DNA of 64,000 nt from Tetmemena sp. SeJ-2015 (lineage: Eukaryota > Ciliophora > Spirotrichea > Sporadotrichida > Oxytrichidae): NCBI GenBank assembly GCA_027382625.1, contig JAJKFJ010022915.1, positions 112,686 through 176,685 on the forward strand, read 5' to 3'. A program made the position numbers and the translations under genes. Below are positions 11,354 through 23,100 of this stretch, piece by piece (position 1 is the stretch's first letter; each line of letters begins with the position of its first letter). The notes below the pieces were generated by a model. That model made no database searches. It worked only from the letters and a program-made list of their open reading frames with translations, and was not told the DNA's origin.

Positions 11354-13262
11354 TCATTATTTAAACTGAAATGTTTGGAATTTAAAATTTGAATTTAACT
11401 TTATTTGAGAGTTGAAGCCAAATCCTTATCCCTAGAGCTGATATTCTAAAAGTGGGTTGTGGAATTGCTAGTTGTTTTAGGCTTGCTGAGAACCTCCAGG
11501 CTTTTGGGTTTAAGTATCCACGGCTTAGAAAGCTTGGAACAAGGCATCTCCAAGTTGTTAGCTGTTCTACTTTATCTGCGTTCTAAAATTCTTCTGCTAG
11601 GAATTCTAGCGCTTAGACTCCTCCAAAGACTATTTTAACACCTGTTTTAGGATATCATCCTCAGACTACACCATCTAACTCTCTTATAGGGTATAAAACA
11701 TGATATAAAAAGATCAAGCAAGATTTAGTTTTATGAGGGCTTTTTGAAGGTTCTCTTCTTCGATATTTCGCTTCTCTCCATTGATTTCTTTGATAGACTG
11801 CATGAGAATTTCCTACATGCTGCAGTTACTCTGAATCATGAAATCCTAGCGAGATCTAAAGATTGCCTGCTTTAGGGAAAGTGCATTTGTGTCTTATTGA
11901 GACATGGTGCTGCTTAAGCTTTGACTGGTCTAATTGAAAGAAGGTTGCTAAACTTCAGGCACATCCTCTATTCTAACCTTGCTCATTCGGATTGCTTCAT
12001 CCTCCACAACTCCAGGTTCCTGCTTTACAAAAACTCTGTCAAAGTTCCAGTCCATCTTCACAATCGAGTTGTAGTGCGACTGTCCATGATAACTCAGTCT
12101 GAAGGGCTCTAGTTCTTACCCGAATATTTTGGACTGAGCAGACTCATGAAACGTTCTCATAGGCTAAGCAGAGTAGGCATATATTTCAACTGGTCGATTG
12201 TAAATCTCCGACATCGCTTGTATCTCTACATCATCACCCCACACAGCATTTTTGCGCTTTCTCTGCACATAGGCCTCCACGCTTTAGTCATTCCCTCCAA
12301 TTATGAAGTCCTTGAAGTACTCCTTTTCCGACAGAATATAATCCATGCATTTCTGTCTCACTAGCTTATGTTGATCTTCATCCCCGTAGGCTTGATAGGC
12401 TATGGCTCTGAACAAGCAATTTCCATCTCTGCCTGTCTCTATGATACGCATCCGCTTCTATCCTAGCACTTGTCTGAATTTCTACTCCTCTCTGTGCCAG
12501 TCGACTTGCGGTTCTGAAATCGAGGAATGGGGAATATGCGCCTGCAGCCCCCATGATTGCTGAGAACCTCCTACTGAAGATGAGTGAATTTTCTGTTTGA
12601 TCCCGAAGTTCTTCAACTCTTCAGTCTGTTTTATCAAACTAAAAATACACTCAATTATTGTCTGTTTCTTTATAGGCTCAAGAACCTAATGATACAATAA
12701 ATACATTTTAAGAGCTCGATCTCTTGCTAATGTCTCGCACTTGTTCTTGCCCAGCCCTCTGCATTTGAAAAAGAGCCAACCTCAAGAATTCTGTTGGATT
12801 CTTTGACCCAGTCAATCCATTCATCGTAGTTTGCGCAATAGCCTCTATATCAAACTAAAATTCTAGAAGGGGGTGCCACCTGCAACACCAAAGCCTCCAA
12901 CCAGCGAAACTGCTTATCAAGCACATCAATTCTGTTTCCTGCTTTGAATACCATTCCTCTCTTCCCTGTAAAACATTTTAAGAACTAATCTCAAAACCTT
13001 AATAACTGATGAGAGAGCAAATATAAAGCATTCATTCTTTATAATTTGGGGTAAACTTACATTACTTTTGAATTCTCTGGGAATCTACTGGAATAAACTC
13101 ATCATAATGATTAGAGAGCCCTGAGAAGTGGACTTTCGCCAGTCTATTATTCTGAGCGAAGTATTCTATCTCTGCATTAAACCAACGCCCTTATTTCTCA
13201 TCATAGACGTCTACATGCTCTCCCTCGTGATAACTTGCACTTGAGTTGGAAAATTATTCCAT
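11354..13262 (-). CDS. OTU-family deubiquitinase with Tudor/chromo-barrel-like repeats and UIM-like tail
   Basis: ATG 13262-13260, stop TGA 11356-11354. N-terminal half: two tandem small beta-barrel (Tudor/MBT/chromo-barrel-like) segments, [20 protein letters not shown]...NHYDEFI and [19 protein letters not shown]...ANYDEWIDW. Then comes an OTU cysteine protease domain: the catalytic Cys motif [17 protein letters not shown] and a catalytic His in [12 protein letters not shown]. The C-terminus has a UIM-like helix ([20 protein letters not shown]) followed by a Gln/Asn-rich tail. OTU enzymes cleave ubiquitin chains. The barrels suggest targeting to a modified or chromatin-bound partner, which is inference. 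AT-rich breaks at about 12970-13060, 12640-12720 and 11690-11730 are introns or IESs. One in-frame TGA at 12850-12852 lies in the second barrel, where an ordinary residue is expected. Confidence 0.85.
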
Positions 13263-13484
13263 CGTTCGACTTTTACTTCCTTTTTAATTGCTTCAAATGA
13301 AAATTAGAATTAAGTATTCCTCATCCAATAAAAGAGTGAATTTCTTGTCTTGAGATTGAGAATTAATGTTGCTAGAAGTAAAGTAAAGTTAAAATCGAAT
13401 AAGGTTAGAATTAAGTTCTAAAGTTTTTTTCAGACTGTTATAAGACTTCTATACTTTCATATTTCTTTTATAATTAGTTGATCT

Positions 13485-14703
13485 TCACTCAGAGAGGGAC
13501 CAAACTTTGACAGAGTCAATTTGAAGAGCAACTGCATCTCCTTGCCAAGTTTTGAGCCAAGAATCTTTAGCCTCCCAGAACTCATTCATAGGATGGGGAG
13601 AGCTATTAGACCAAGGCTTATTGCCCATAAACCTTAAGCTTTCTTATTGAAAAGATTAATCTTAAATATAATTATACCATCAGGGAAATAACCAGTATTG
13701 GCTCCCACTGCAAGATTAAGTATGATGTAAAATTCCTTGTCAAAGGGAGCTGCATTAGGCTAGTCTCTCCATGGATTTTCAAATGATGAAGGGAATTTTC
13801 CTCTCTGCCAAAAGCTTTCTTTTGTAAAGTCAACCTAGAGAACTTTATTGCTGTCTGAATCAAAGTAAGTATAGAGACCGCTCTCATCCCAGTAAAGTCC
13901 ATAGATGTGAAAATCATTGTTCAAAGATTCAGTGTGCTTGTGAGCTTAGTGAGTTAATGCAAATCATATAAAAATAGTATAGAAGAATCTGTTTTGGTCC
14001 CAGTTCGGGCCCCAATGTAAAGTGGACGCAAAAGTATCGTGACCTCCTAAAGGATAGGTAACATCATTCATTATAACAATTAAGTTAAATTGATCTAACT
14101 AGATCTAAGATACTTAAAACTTTTTTTTAATTGCCTCTTGATTCCATGATGTCTATTTCACCAGATGAAGGCCACACCCCATATTCATTATTTTGAGGAT
14201 ACAACCATATTGCAGGCCACAGCCAGTCACCCTTTGGTAGTTTGGCTTTCACTTCTACTCTGCCATATTAATATTTAATTAATATATTTGAAGGAAAAGC
14301 TATTTGTAGACCTTAATCTGGCAGATCTGATAGGATTGTTGATGCTCCCAGAGTTAGTGGGACTCCTTTCACATCCTTGGAAAGCGTTTCCGGTGCATAT
14401 ATCCGCAGGATTGCTACCCCAGATATTTAAGTCTTCCCATTGCAATCCATAATAACCCAAGTAGTCTTCAGTCAAAGTGGGTTTTATAAAAAGAACACCA
14501 TCTTTCACGTAAGAGTTTGATCTATTGTTTACATACCACTCAAACTCTCCGTTGCCCCCTCCTCCAAGTGTCAACTCATGCTACCATTTTTTGAAGTCTA
14601 GGAAATTGAAATCATCTTCGAAGATAAGCTTTTCACCAGCCCTTGTCTAGAGGGTTAAAGTTAGCGAGAAGGTCTATATGAGAAGTAGGATATTTTTCTT
14701 CAT
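13485..14703 (-). CDS. GH16 family beta-glucanase (paralog 2)
   Basis: ATG 14703-14701 (MKKNILLLIQTFSLTLTLQT, a signal peptide with TAG as Gln); stop TGA 13487-13485. Order of motifs: KLIFEDDFNFLDFKKW, GGGGNGEFEWYVNNRSNSYV, GRVEVKAKLPKGDWLWPA, catalytic EIDIMESRGN, FHIYGLYWDESG, FYIILNLAVGANTGYFPDG, NKPWSN, and C-terminal LQIDSVKVWSLSE. Close to paralog 1 throughout; the gene pair flanks the OTU gene, suggesting local duplication. It differs in eliminated DNA: IESs at 14274-14292, 14069-14132 and 13966-13989, one of which is absent from paralog 1. The break after PDG (about 13625-13675) is shared with paralog 1 and unresolved. Coding DNA here is more AT-rich than in paralog 1. Confidence 0.88.
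13966..13989 (-). other. IES with pointer GATT in GH16 paralog 2
   Basis: Forward AATC at 13962-13965 and 13986-13989. Excision of 24 bp gives DQNRFALTHQAHKHTES, parallel to DQNKFSLTHQDFKHTES of paralog 1. The insert contains an in-frame TGA, so it must be removed. Confidence 0.75.
14069..14132 (-). other. IES with pointer AAT, specific to GH16 paralog 2
   Basis: Forward ATT at 14066-14068 and 14130-14132 bracket a T-rich and AT-rich 64 bp segment. Excision gives MESRGN-DVTYPLGGHD, matching MESRGNDPSYPIGGHD, which is uninterrupted in paralog 1. Confidence 0.75.
14274..14292 (-). other. IES with pointer AATAT in GH16 paralog 2
   Basis: Forward ATATT at 14269-14273 and 14288-14292. Excision of 19 bp joins SFSFKY to GRVEV in frame, at the same Tyr-Gly junction that carries a different IES with a different pointer in paralog 1. 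Confidence 0.75.
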
Positions 14704-14837
14704 TTTTATATTGGATATTTTGATATCTCAAATCGCTTGTTAGCTGAATCTTATCTATAATCTTCCTTTAACTTTTTTGAATAAGCCCAACGAGTGCCTA
14801 ATTAGAATAAGTTGAAGAATTATTCGTTAAATACAAA

Positions 14838-17800
14838 ATGAGTTCAAGCAGTAATTATCACTCAACGGCTTCAATATCCCTTGCTTACTCTAGTAAAACT
14901 AACTCCCAACACCCACACTAGAATAACTAGAGCAACACTTAATATTCCAGTGCCACTTAAATAGGAGCTCAAACCAAACTCATCTATTTGCAAAATCAAT
15001 AAGCCTTGTTTACTGCCAGCAATCATTAGATTTAAAATTAGGCTCAGCAGCCATTCAATCCATCCCCAAATATTTTAGTCAACTCTTAGTAGCAGATCCC
15101 AATCCCTCCTATTTTAAATTGTCAATATATTCAAAATCTTCTATTACTTTTAACTCCTTATAATTCTGTAAACACCATTACTTCAAAAGCAGATCAAAAG
15201 GAAAATAGAGGTGTTGAAAGAAGCCAAGCAGGCTATACTAAGGTCATGTCTAAACTTCACAGCACTTCGCAAAGAGGTTTGAAAACGACAAGATAGAGAG
15301 AGCAGTAGAGAAAAACTTCTATTGAGAAAAGTTATCTTAGTCAAACATAGGCTTTCGTACACTTGAACAAGAACTTCTTTAATAAGAGAATTTAAATTTT
15401 TATTATGAACTAGCACTAAAGAAATCAAAAGTCAAAGGGAGGAGTAGGCAAGTCCTCTCTGTTCTTGAGTGAAGAGAACGATTGTGAAACCAGCACAGCC
15501 TCAGGAAATGTTCTCTACTCTAGTGGAGGTGCGAGAGTGGCTCTGAGTATGCTATCAGGGCGAAGTAATTAAACTGGAGCTTCTTCTTCTAAAGGCTTCG
15601 GAAATGCGCAATAATCTTCTTAAAGCCAGATAAACTAAAACTACTCAACTGTTAATATCTCAAAACTTCAACTCAATCAAATGCCGTCATACTCGCAAGT
15701 ACAGATTCTAGACTCCCAAGAGTAGTCATAACAACTTCAAAGATAAGGATCAGCAGTTAATTGCAAGAGCAAGACTGCTCTATAGTAGCAAAAGCTTAGT
15801 CACTGCAAGATAGTGCCTAGCAATGTAGCTGGACAAAAAGAAGAGGGATTAACTTATTTGATGATGCTATAAGAGCAGTAAAAGGATATCTTAAAGCGCA
15901 AGAAAAGTTCAAAATATTTTCACTTATTAGATAGTTTGAGACAGAGCTAGGGCACAAGTCTTGACAAGAAAAGAGAGAATGCATAATCTAGGAATTCAGT
16001 CGGCTCGAGGACTGCAAGGCCTCAAAACTATGATGTTGAAAACTAGAGTGAGAATCTACAAAGGGAATTTGTAAAACAAGACAAAATGATTCATCCATAA
16101 GAAAAATCTCTGAGAAAAGACTTCAATTGTACACAGATCGAAATCAATGCTTCTAAATTATCTTTAAAAGAAGTTAAGTATCTTGGATAGTTAAAAATTG
16201 CTTTTTTATATTTGCCAAAAACAATTAAAAATCCTTCATAACAAAAGCAAAACTTATTCTCAAAGCATTAAACTTCATTCAAGCAGTTTGAACATGAAAA
16301 TATCATTGACAACCACTAGCAATAGCTTTCCCCTTATGCCAATATGAGCTCCAGTGCTGAGCTACCCCGACCCAGAGTTAACATTCCTGATCCTTAAACC
16401 AGAGATATTCGCTCATCTTGTATCTTCTATCCTGACTCCTATGAAAGTCAAACCTGTAATGTAGCCTATCCAACTAGGCCTAATATCCTGAAGAAGAGAA
16501 ACTCTATGACGAATTTGAATGAAAAATAACCCACTCCTCACATTCGATCTCAAAAGGAGAGTATGAGTGGATCAATAATTTTGGTTCAGAGTCATCTTCC
16601 ACTTCAAGGTTAGAATATCAACCTTAGAACCCGAGACAGTAAGACTGAGTCAAAGGTTGTGGGAAGTGCAAACGATATTCATTCAGAAAACTATAGAGAT
16701 AACATGATGATTATTGATGAGAATAACTTTGAAGCTTTAAACATCTCCTCCAAGCTCTAAGAAACCGTAGAAGAGAAGTAAAAGCCATAAATCTTGAGCA
16801 AAGCTGTTAAACGCCAGATTTCAAAGTGAGCTTCAGTTGATAATTGCAAGATAAAAGTTTTAGTTGACCTTCAAGGTAGTGAGCCAAAGTAAAGACTGCT
16901 TGAAAATGCAATGATTGAGAATACTTTCATGAATCCTAGTTGTCTTGTAGAAGATATTGATGAGGCCACGTCAGTTCAGAAAATCTATGACATGAACGGC
17001 TCAAATTTTCATAATGGAAGGGATTTAAAAAGAAGTTAAAATGATTCGAAGCAACTTATAGAATACTAACTCAACATGACAAGTAGAGCCTAACTTTGCT
17101 CATTAGAGACGAAGCCAGAATTGAAGACTCTCTCTTTCAATCAAGAATGTTCGTAATACTAGCTACCTGTTCCGCTTTAATGCTAGAGTCCAACAGAAAT
17201 GAATTAACTTAAGAAACAAGCATCACCCTATTTTATTGACAAGTAACAGATTCATAACACGCCATCTTGCATTCAAAATAAATAAGTTACTTAACAAGAG
17301 AACTCATAAGCTGAAATATAACGCACTAATGCAGTTAATTAGGAAATAAACAGAAGGTAAAATAACCATACCCAGATTCCTTACAATTTTGAGGATGACT
17401 GTCTAAGTGATCAAGTACTGATTAAGTCTTTGGAAGGAATTTCAGAAGAAGACAGTTAATAAAATTCTAGAAACAAATTAGAGTAGAATTAGCTAATCTG
17501 CTTGAACTGCTAACTAGAGAAGGCAAAACATGATAAGACAAAGCAAGCTCTGGATTAGGCACTAAATCTTTCAAACATACTGATGGAAGAAATATAAAAG
17601 TTAGATGCAAAGCTAGAAGATAAACTTTCTTTCTTGTATATAAATAATTTAGATTGCACAAAGCAGATTGAAGCTTATAAACTTTCTCGATAAGCTGATA
17701 GAGAATATAGTTCCTCGCGAGAGGGCTAATTGATTAATAATCGCACACAGTCCATATCCAGACTTTCAGGTGTGTTTCCCTAAAACACCTCATCCTTTTC

Positions 17801-17951
17801 TGAACTCAAGGCCTTGACTTCGCTTATAAAAGAATCTAAGAAATCTTTACAAAATGTTGACAAATATTCTCTGAACATGATGAAAACTATGTCTTAATCA
17901 CCCACTAGCCGACTTCTATCAAATGCTCATTTAGAACATAGCAAACTTTGA
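14838..17951 (+). CDS. Gln/Ser/Asn-rich protein with C-terminal coiled coil, one internal TGA
   Basis: ATG 14838; the same frame runs 1,037 codons to TGA 17949-17951, using dozens of TAA/TAG as Gln. The only other stop in frame is TGA 16827-16829 (between AVKRQISK and ASVDNCKIKV); coding character is equally strong on both sides. The first 600 residues are low-complexity Ser/Gln/Asn. About 17480-17680 encodes a Cys-bearing coiled coil (LICLNCQLEKAKHDKTKQALDQALNLSNILMEEI). No IES is seen in 3.1 kb, unlike its neighbours. A plausible last exon (RDSVEQSKDKEDDNYMTLMK, about 18008-18070) follows a GT-AG-like gap (17964-18007) but needs a frame change at about 17940. No family recognised. Confidence 0.7.
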
Positions 17952-18099
17952 TATGTCTCTGTAAAGGTAATCTTATGTAATCTTGAATTGAAATGCTTAT
18001 TAATATAAGAGACTCTGTGGAGTAGAGCAAGGATAAAGAAGATGATAATTATATGACTTTAATGAAGAAGATCAATAGAGAAGCTCAGAGTCAAAATTA

Positions 18100-18540
18100 A
18101 TTTTTTACCACAAAAATAAAGCTTATAAGATATTTAAATATTAATCTTTTATTTAATTTAAGTAATTATTTTGAGAGTTCGTTAGGGAACTCAAAATAAA
18201 CTTATGCTCTATCTAAAGAAATGCTGTCTAAATTATAAATTTGCGTATCTTAAAATAAACATAGATTACTTTGATATTTAAATTAAGGCTTAAAACTATA
18301 TAATATTTCTTTGGAAGGAAGAGTTACTAAGAAGTCCTTTAGCTGAACATCATCTGCCTTTTTAAATTTGAGAATGATCTGGGCTCCTCTTCCTTTTCCC
18401 GGTTTGCGGTATATCCTGCTATAACTGAATTCTCTTGCTACCTTACATTTAATTTTTTGAAATTTGATTTGTAATTTCTCTGTTTATTTTTTCCACTCTT
18501 ATATTTTAATAATATAGCTGAGAATTTAATAAAAAAGAGA
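18100..18540. other. AT-rich spacer
   Basis: Downstream of the Gln-rich gene. Open in some frames under the TGA-only code but without coding character. No specific feature seen. Confidence 0.4.
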
Positions 18541-18905
18541 ATTAAATTAGATATTAAATTAAAATGGAATAAATCAGTGGCAGTTTAAGTGTGTCCAAAT
18601 GAAGAAATTATTACTCCATTCGATTCAGCATCAAATTATAAGAACTTTTTATCCTTGCAATTTTTGTGTGGGAGCGCTCAATACAGAGTTATAAGCGACA
18701 CAAGTTTTGCTTTGTTTCATATTTGAAATATAATTGAGTGCGCACCTCATATCTCGCTACTGAGGGGTGCTGCTAAGATGATTAAAGAAGAAACTCTTAT
18801 TAATTTTTGATGAGCTATCGAACAAGCTGCAGATCATTGGGTGAATCAGTGATTTCAACTGTCACCATTTTGCAACTCTCCCTTTATTATTTTAACCAAT
18901 CATCG
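18515..18905 (+). pseudogene. Broken copy of the dispersed small gene intact at 59668-60117
   Basis: From about 18515 the sequence matches the reverse complement of 59630-60010 closely (IAENLIKKRIKLDIKLKWNKSV, then QVCP, FLSLQ, VISDTS, ISLLRGA, KMIKEE). This copy has TGA stops inside (after FALFHI and after TLINF), a lost acidic stretch, and no equivalent of the first ~40 residues. Similarity continues past the stop into about 55 bp of 3' flank (TTTCAACTGTCACCATTTTGCAACTCTCC), so it arose by DNA duplication rather than by reverse transcription of a trimmed message. Confidence 0.7.
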
Positions 18906-19017
18906 ATTTTAATTAAAATTCCTACTATAATGTTTTTGAAGGAAAAAAAAGATAGAAGATTTATATAAATAGATTATTATATCAAGAATTCTAATTTAAT
19001 ATTTATTTCAGATTTGA

Positions 19018-19110
19018 GGACTTTTGGAAGGATAATCTCAGGCATGCCGAATCTTAAAGGCGCCATCTTCAAAACTAAAAATGAAATATACTCTTAAAAC
19101 GGTATGATTC
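19018..19110 (+). CDS. Short coding island, unknown
   Basis: An open stretch with coding-like composition (FGRIISGMPNLKGAIFKTKN) bounded by AT-rich DNA. It is probably one macronuclear-destined segment (MDS) of a gene whose other parts lie nearby or elsewhere. The reading GGTATGATTCTGG at its 3' edge recurs at 20400. No family recognised. Confidence 0.35.
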
Positions 19111-19299
19111 TGGAAAAATTAATTTATTTTTCTATAATAAATATAACTTCATCATTTATATTTATAATTAATTTAAATATGATTACATTTATTCTAAGTT
19201 TAAATTTGTTAGGAACTTATTTGCTATATAGTTTAAGTTAAGATTAATTTTGTAGTTATAAATGCTCATGCTCAAGGGTGCAAACTGCTGAGTTAATCG

Positions 19300-19400
19300 A
19301 TTGCAGTAACTTAGCATGACTAAAAGATGGACACCAGCAGATCCATTTAAGTCAGGAGTGCGAGAGACTCTCCTCTTATTAAGAAGATAGATGCATCAGG
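19300..19400 (+). CDS. Short coding island, unknown
   Basis: Reads MTKRWTPADPFKSGVRETLL followed by LLRRQMHQ, then AT-rich DNA. GC and codon character are well above the flanks. Likely another MDS of the same unknown gene. Confidence 0.35.
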
Positions 19401-19595
19401 TACTCTTTAATGATTATTATAATATGCTAACCGCTATCAGCAACTTTAAATGGATTACAGCGGGAGTGATATGTATTCTTAAAATAAAAATAGCTTTTTA
19501 ATGCTATTGATTGTAGATAATAGAAATTGATGTTTTCTTAAAATAAATTATTTGCTATATAGTATTAGGATTAAAGGGAACTCAAATAATGTTAC

Positions 19596-19765
19596 TACGG
19601 TGGGTCCCACAGAACATGAAGTTAAATAGAATCTTCAAAAGATGATGGAGAACCTCCAAGGACTCAGAAACAGAAGGATCAATGCTGACTCAGTCGTCAG
19701 AAAGGCAAACGAAGCTGTAAACGAGATATTAGAAACCTCCAAACTACAGTATAACTTAATTAGGA
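19596..19765 (+). CDS. Short coding island with helical content, unknown
   Basis: Reads EHEVKQNLQKMMENLQGLRN then RRINADSVVRKANEAVNEIL, a helical, charged segment between AT-rich blocks. Probably an MDS; its gene could not be reconstructed. Confidence 0.4.
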
Positions 19766-20149
19766 TTTATCTTCCAAAACAAATTAATATTTCATTTTGA
19801 AATGCATTTTTGAAAAAATAAAAAATTAATTAGGAGTAGCCAAGGGGAAAGCTCAAAATGCCTTTTTAGAACTTAGTATTTGAAATCTTGTCGCTCTATT
19901 GAAAAAATAATCAAGTGAAAATTTTAAACTTTATCTTAATTATACTTGCAAACTATTTTTATATTTACTGATGAGATAGTTTGTATATATGAGAGGGAGG
20001 AACTTTGGTAATAATGAGACATTGTTAAATTATAATGGAGCCAAGATCCCTTAGCTGCTCAAAGGCAGATTAAATATATTTCAAGATCCTAGTAGTATTA
20101 GTAACTCTTGCTTTCTAATAGATCTATCTTTACTGCAGACATTAAAAAG

Positions 20150-23100
20150 ATCTTAATTTATTTTTGAATTCTGAGGGTCATCGTGGCTTTTTTGGATGTG
20201 AACTCTATCTTCAAGAAATTGCCTGGTCTGAATTCAGATGTGTACACGACTTTCAAGCGCCATAGCATCCTCACCTTTGTAGAAATATTAGAAATTACTG
20301 TCTACTCCTATTTCGATTCTTCAGATTTGATTACATAGCATATAGGAAATTGTTATATAAGACTTATGTAGAGTTTTATTTTTCATGCATATTTGAATTA
20401 TGGTATGATTCTGGAAATTCTGAACTCAAATTACATTCATCGTATAATTTAAAAAATCAAAAAATAAATTCAACCTCTCATTTGTACGCAGATCAATAAC
20501 CTATCTTTGCCTTTTTCAAATCAAAGGAACATGTACTCCTCATCAATTTCAAACACAGCCGAGCTCTAAACTCTGTTCAACTTCTTATTCTTCGATTCTT
20601 TAACTCAAAATAGAGTTTGAAGATGAGATCTCTTTGAGAAATGTTTAGATCATTTAAGACTCATTAAGCAAGCTGGAAACTCTTTCAATTACTTTCAGAA
20701 GGACTGATTTTGAAGCTATATTTATTTACAAGTCTCTTTTCAGATTCTTAAATTTACCTACACTCTCTTCGTTTAAACTTAGACAGAGAGACTACAGCAA
20801 TCAACCTAAAAATATTAATATGATTTTGATGTGTTAAATTTATCCAAGATAAGAAAATTTAGCAGAATTTATAATTTCTACTATTTTGAGAGATTAATTC
20901 ATTGATTTTATTTACAAAGAGAGTTAAGAAATATTTTTAAATTTGTAAATAAATGCTTACTTCAATTCCAGTGTTTTTCTATTTCATCATTAAAGAGAGG
21001 TTAAAATTTCTTCTTAATTAGATTTGATTCTGGATAATCTTTGAATTTATAATTGTTAAAAAGTAAAGATTAAAATATTTAATATCATTCTTCTAATTAT
21101 TTCTTTTATATTGCATTATAGTCCATATCTAAAGGCAATTAAAAATAATTTTGTTTTAAAAATGAAACTTAATTATATTGAGGTTTATAAATGGTTTTAA
21201 ATTAGACAAACTTAATATTCTTCTTTTAATTTTAATTTAATGTTTAAAAGACCATCGTAATCTAGCTAAAATAGAAAGAGACTAAAATTCGAGTAGAAAT
21301 TCTATTATTTCCAGTTTTTTGAAAAATTAAATCCTAATAATAAAGATTATTTAAAATACTTAATTCGAAAGCTGATGAGGTGCAGAGAAATTTAAAAGTG
21401 AATTAAGTTTAAATTATTCTAAACTCACATTCATTTCTTTGCAAATAATAAGGTTATGGAAAAAATTGCCTTTATCAGAATTTTCATTTTTTACCCAAAA
21501 ATCCTCCTTAATATCACAGAATGGGATGTTTTTGAAAGCTTAATTGAAAATATAAATTAAAAAATAATCTCTAGAGAAAATCTAAAGCAAAAGTGCTAAA
21601 GCCTTTGATTAAAATTTTAGTCTTTGTCTCAAATTTATTCTTATTAAAGAAAAGTGCTACTCAATTCCCCTAAATTAAATACTTTAATATTCTAGAATTA
21701 GGATTTGATGAAATAAATTTCCAAAAGCTTCAAAATATAAAAGTGCTGTTACTGGATATACCCTTTTAAATTAGTAAAGAAATGTAGGTAGATTTCTTTT
21801 TCATGTTGCGCCACAATAATTAGCTCAAACAACTTGGTCTTCCAAGAACCCTAATTAAGAACAATCCTAAATTTGTGAATTTAATAGAAGAGGGTTGCCC
21901 TCAAAACTTGGAATCCATATTTCTCTATCCAATGAAGCAGCATATAAATTACTATGAGCTTACTCCATAAGAGCTTAGTCATATAATTGCGCAATTTAGC
22001 AAGCCAGACACCTTTAAGAAATTTAAGAATTTTGGGGCTGCGATATTTGAAGTTACAAGAAATTAAGATGTAAAAGAGGATACTAAAATTCTTCTGAGAA
22101 GAGCATAAACACTTACATAAAAGCAAACTATTCAAAATATTCAGATTAATTTGAACTTTCTAGACGAAAAGGAACAGATTTCCCTGGGAAAGAAAATTGC
22201 ATAGACTTTAGTTGAGAAGAAGGCTAGTCCCTCTCTTCGAATTTTTAATGACCTCAATTTGTCATTCTTTGCTGTTCCTTGAAATCTTATCAAAAGGAAG
22301 CTTATCTTATCTGAGAGCGGCATTAAATGCTCTACAGTAGCAAGCTACAATACCATTTTGATCCTTCTCAAAGACTATTTGACTCAAATTAAATCCCATA
22401 TTATAATAAAAATCTCTCTCTTAAATACATTTCTATATTAGCTTCAGAATATAAACCCCAGAACTTAAATTTACCAGAAATCTATTAGGATAGGTTGAGA
22501 GATCCCGAGCTTAAGACTAGTACAAACTGTGGTGTCAAGATTACCAGAGTGAATTTCTTTATGTGAAAGCTTTCCACACTTTCAACTTTTCCCTCTTTCT
22601 TCAGGATTAAATCTCACTCAATCTCAAGCAACTAAACGGGAAGAAAACTTTTAGCTTGATAGCTTGCAAAAGACGAGCAAGAATATTGTAGAGAGTGAGA
22701 AAAATAAGATGACTTAATACTTCAAGAAAACTCTCGTATCTCTTTGCAATAAAAGCCTCTCTTGCTAAATGGATGCTTTGATGCTCTTATCTCTATCAGG
22801 GCCTTAGTTAAGCACTTTGATTCTTGACTTAGATCTTCTGTCTAAAGATTTTAGTGATGATATAATATCAAAGGCACTAGAAGGTGTTACTCATTTGCAG
22901 TATCTTATTCTAATCTCTACAGCAGTCGGTACCTCTAATTTTAAGTCATAGTGGAAAAAATTGGAACCAGTTCTTAATAGAAGCAAATAAAGGGAGCAAA
23001 CTTTCGTTCCGTTTCAAATAATAGCAAATCTTATTAAGACAAATAAGCAAACTCTAAGAAAGTTATGCATAGATTTTAAGGTCGAAGATAGTTTCATTAA

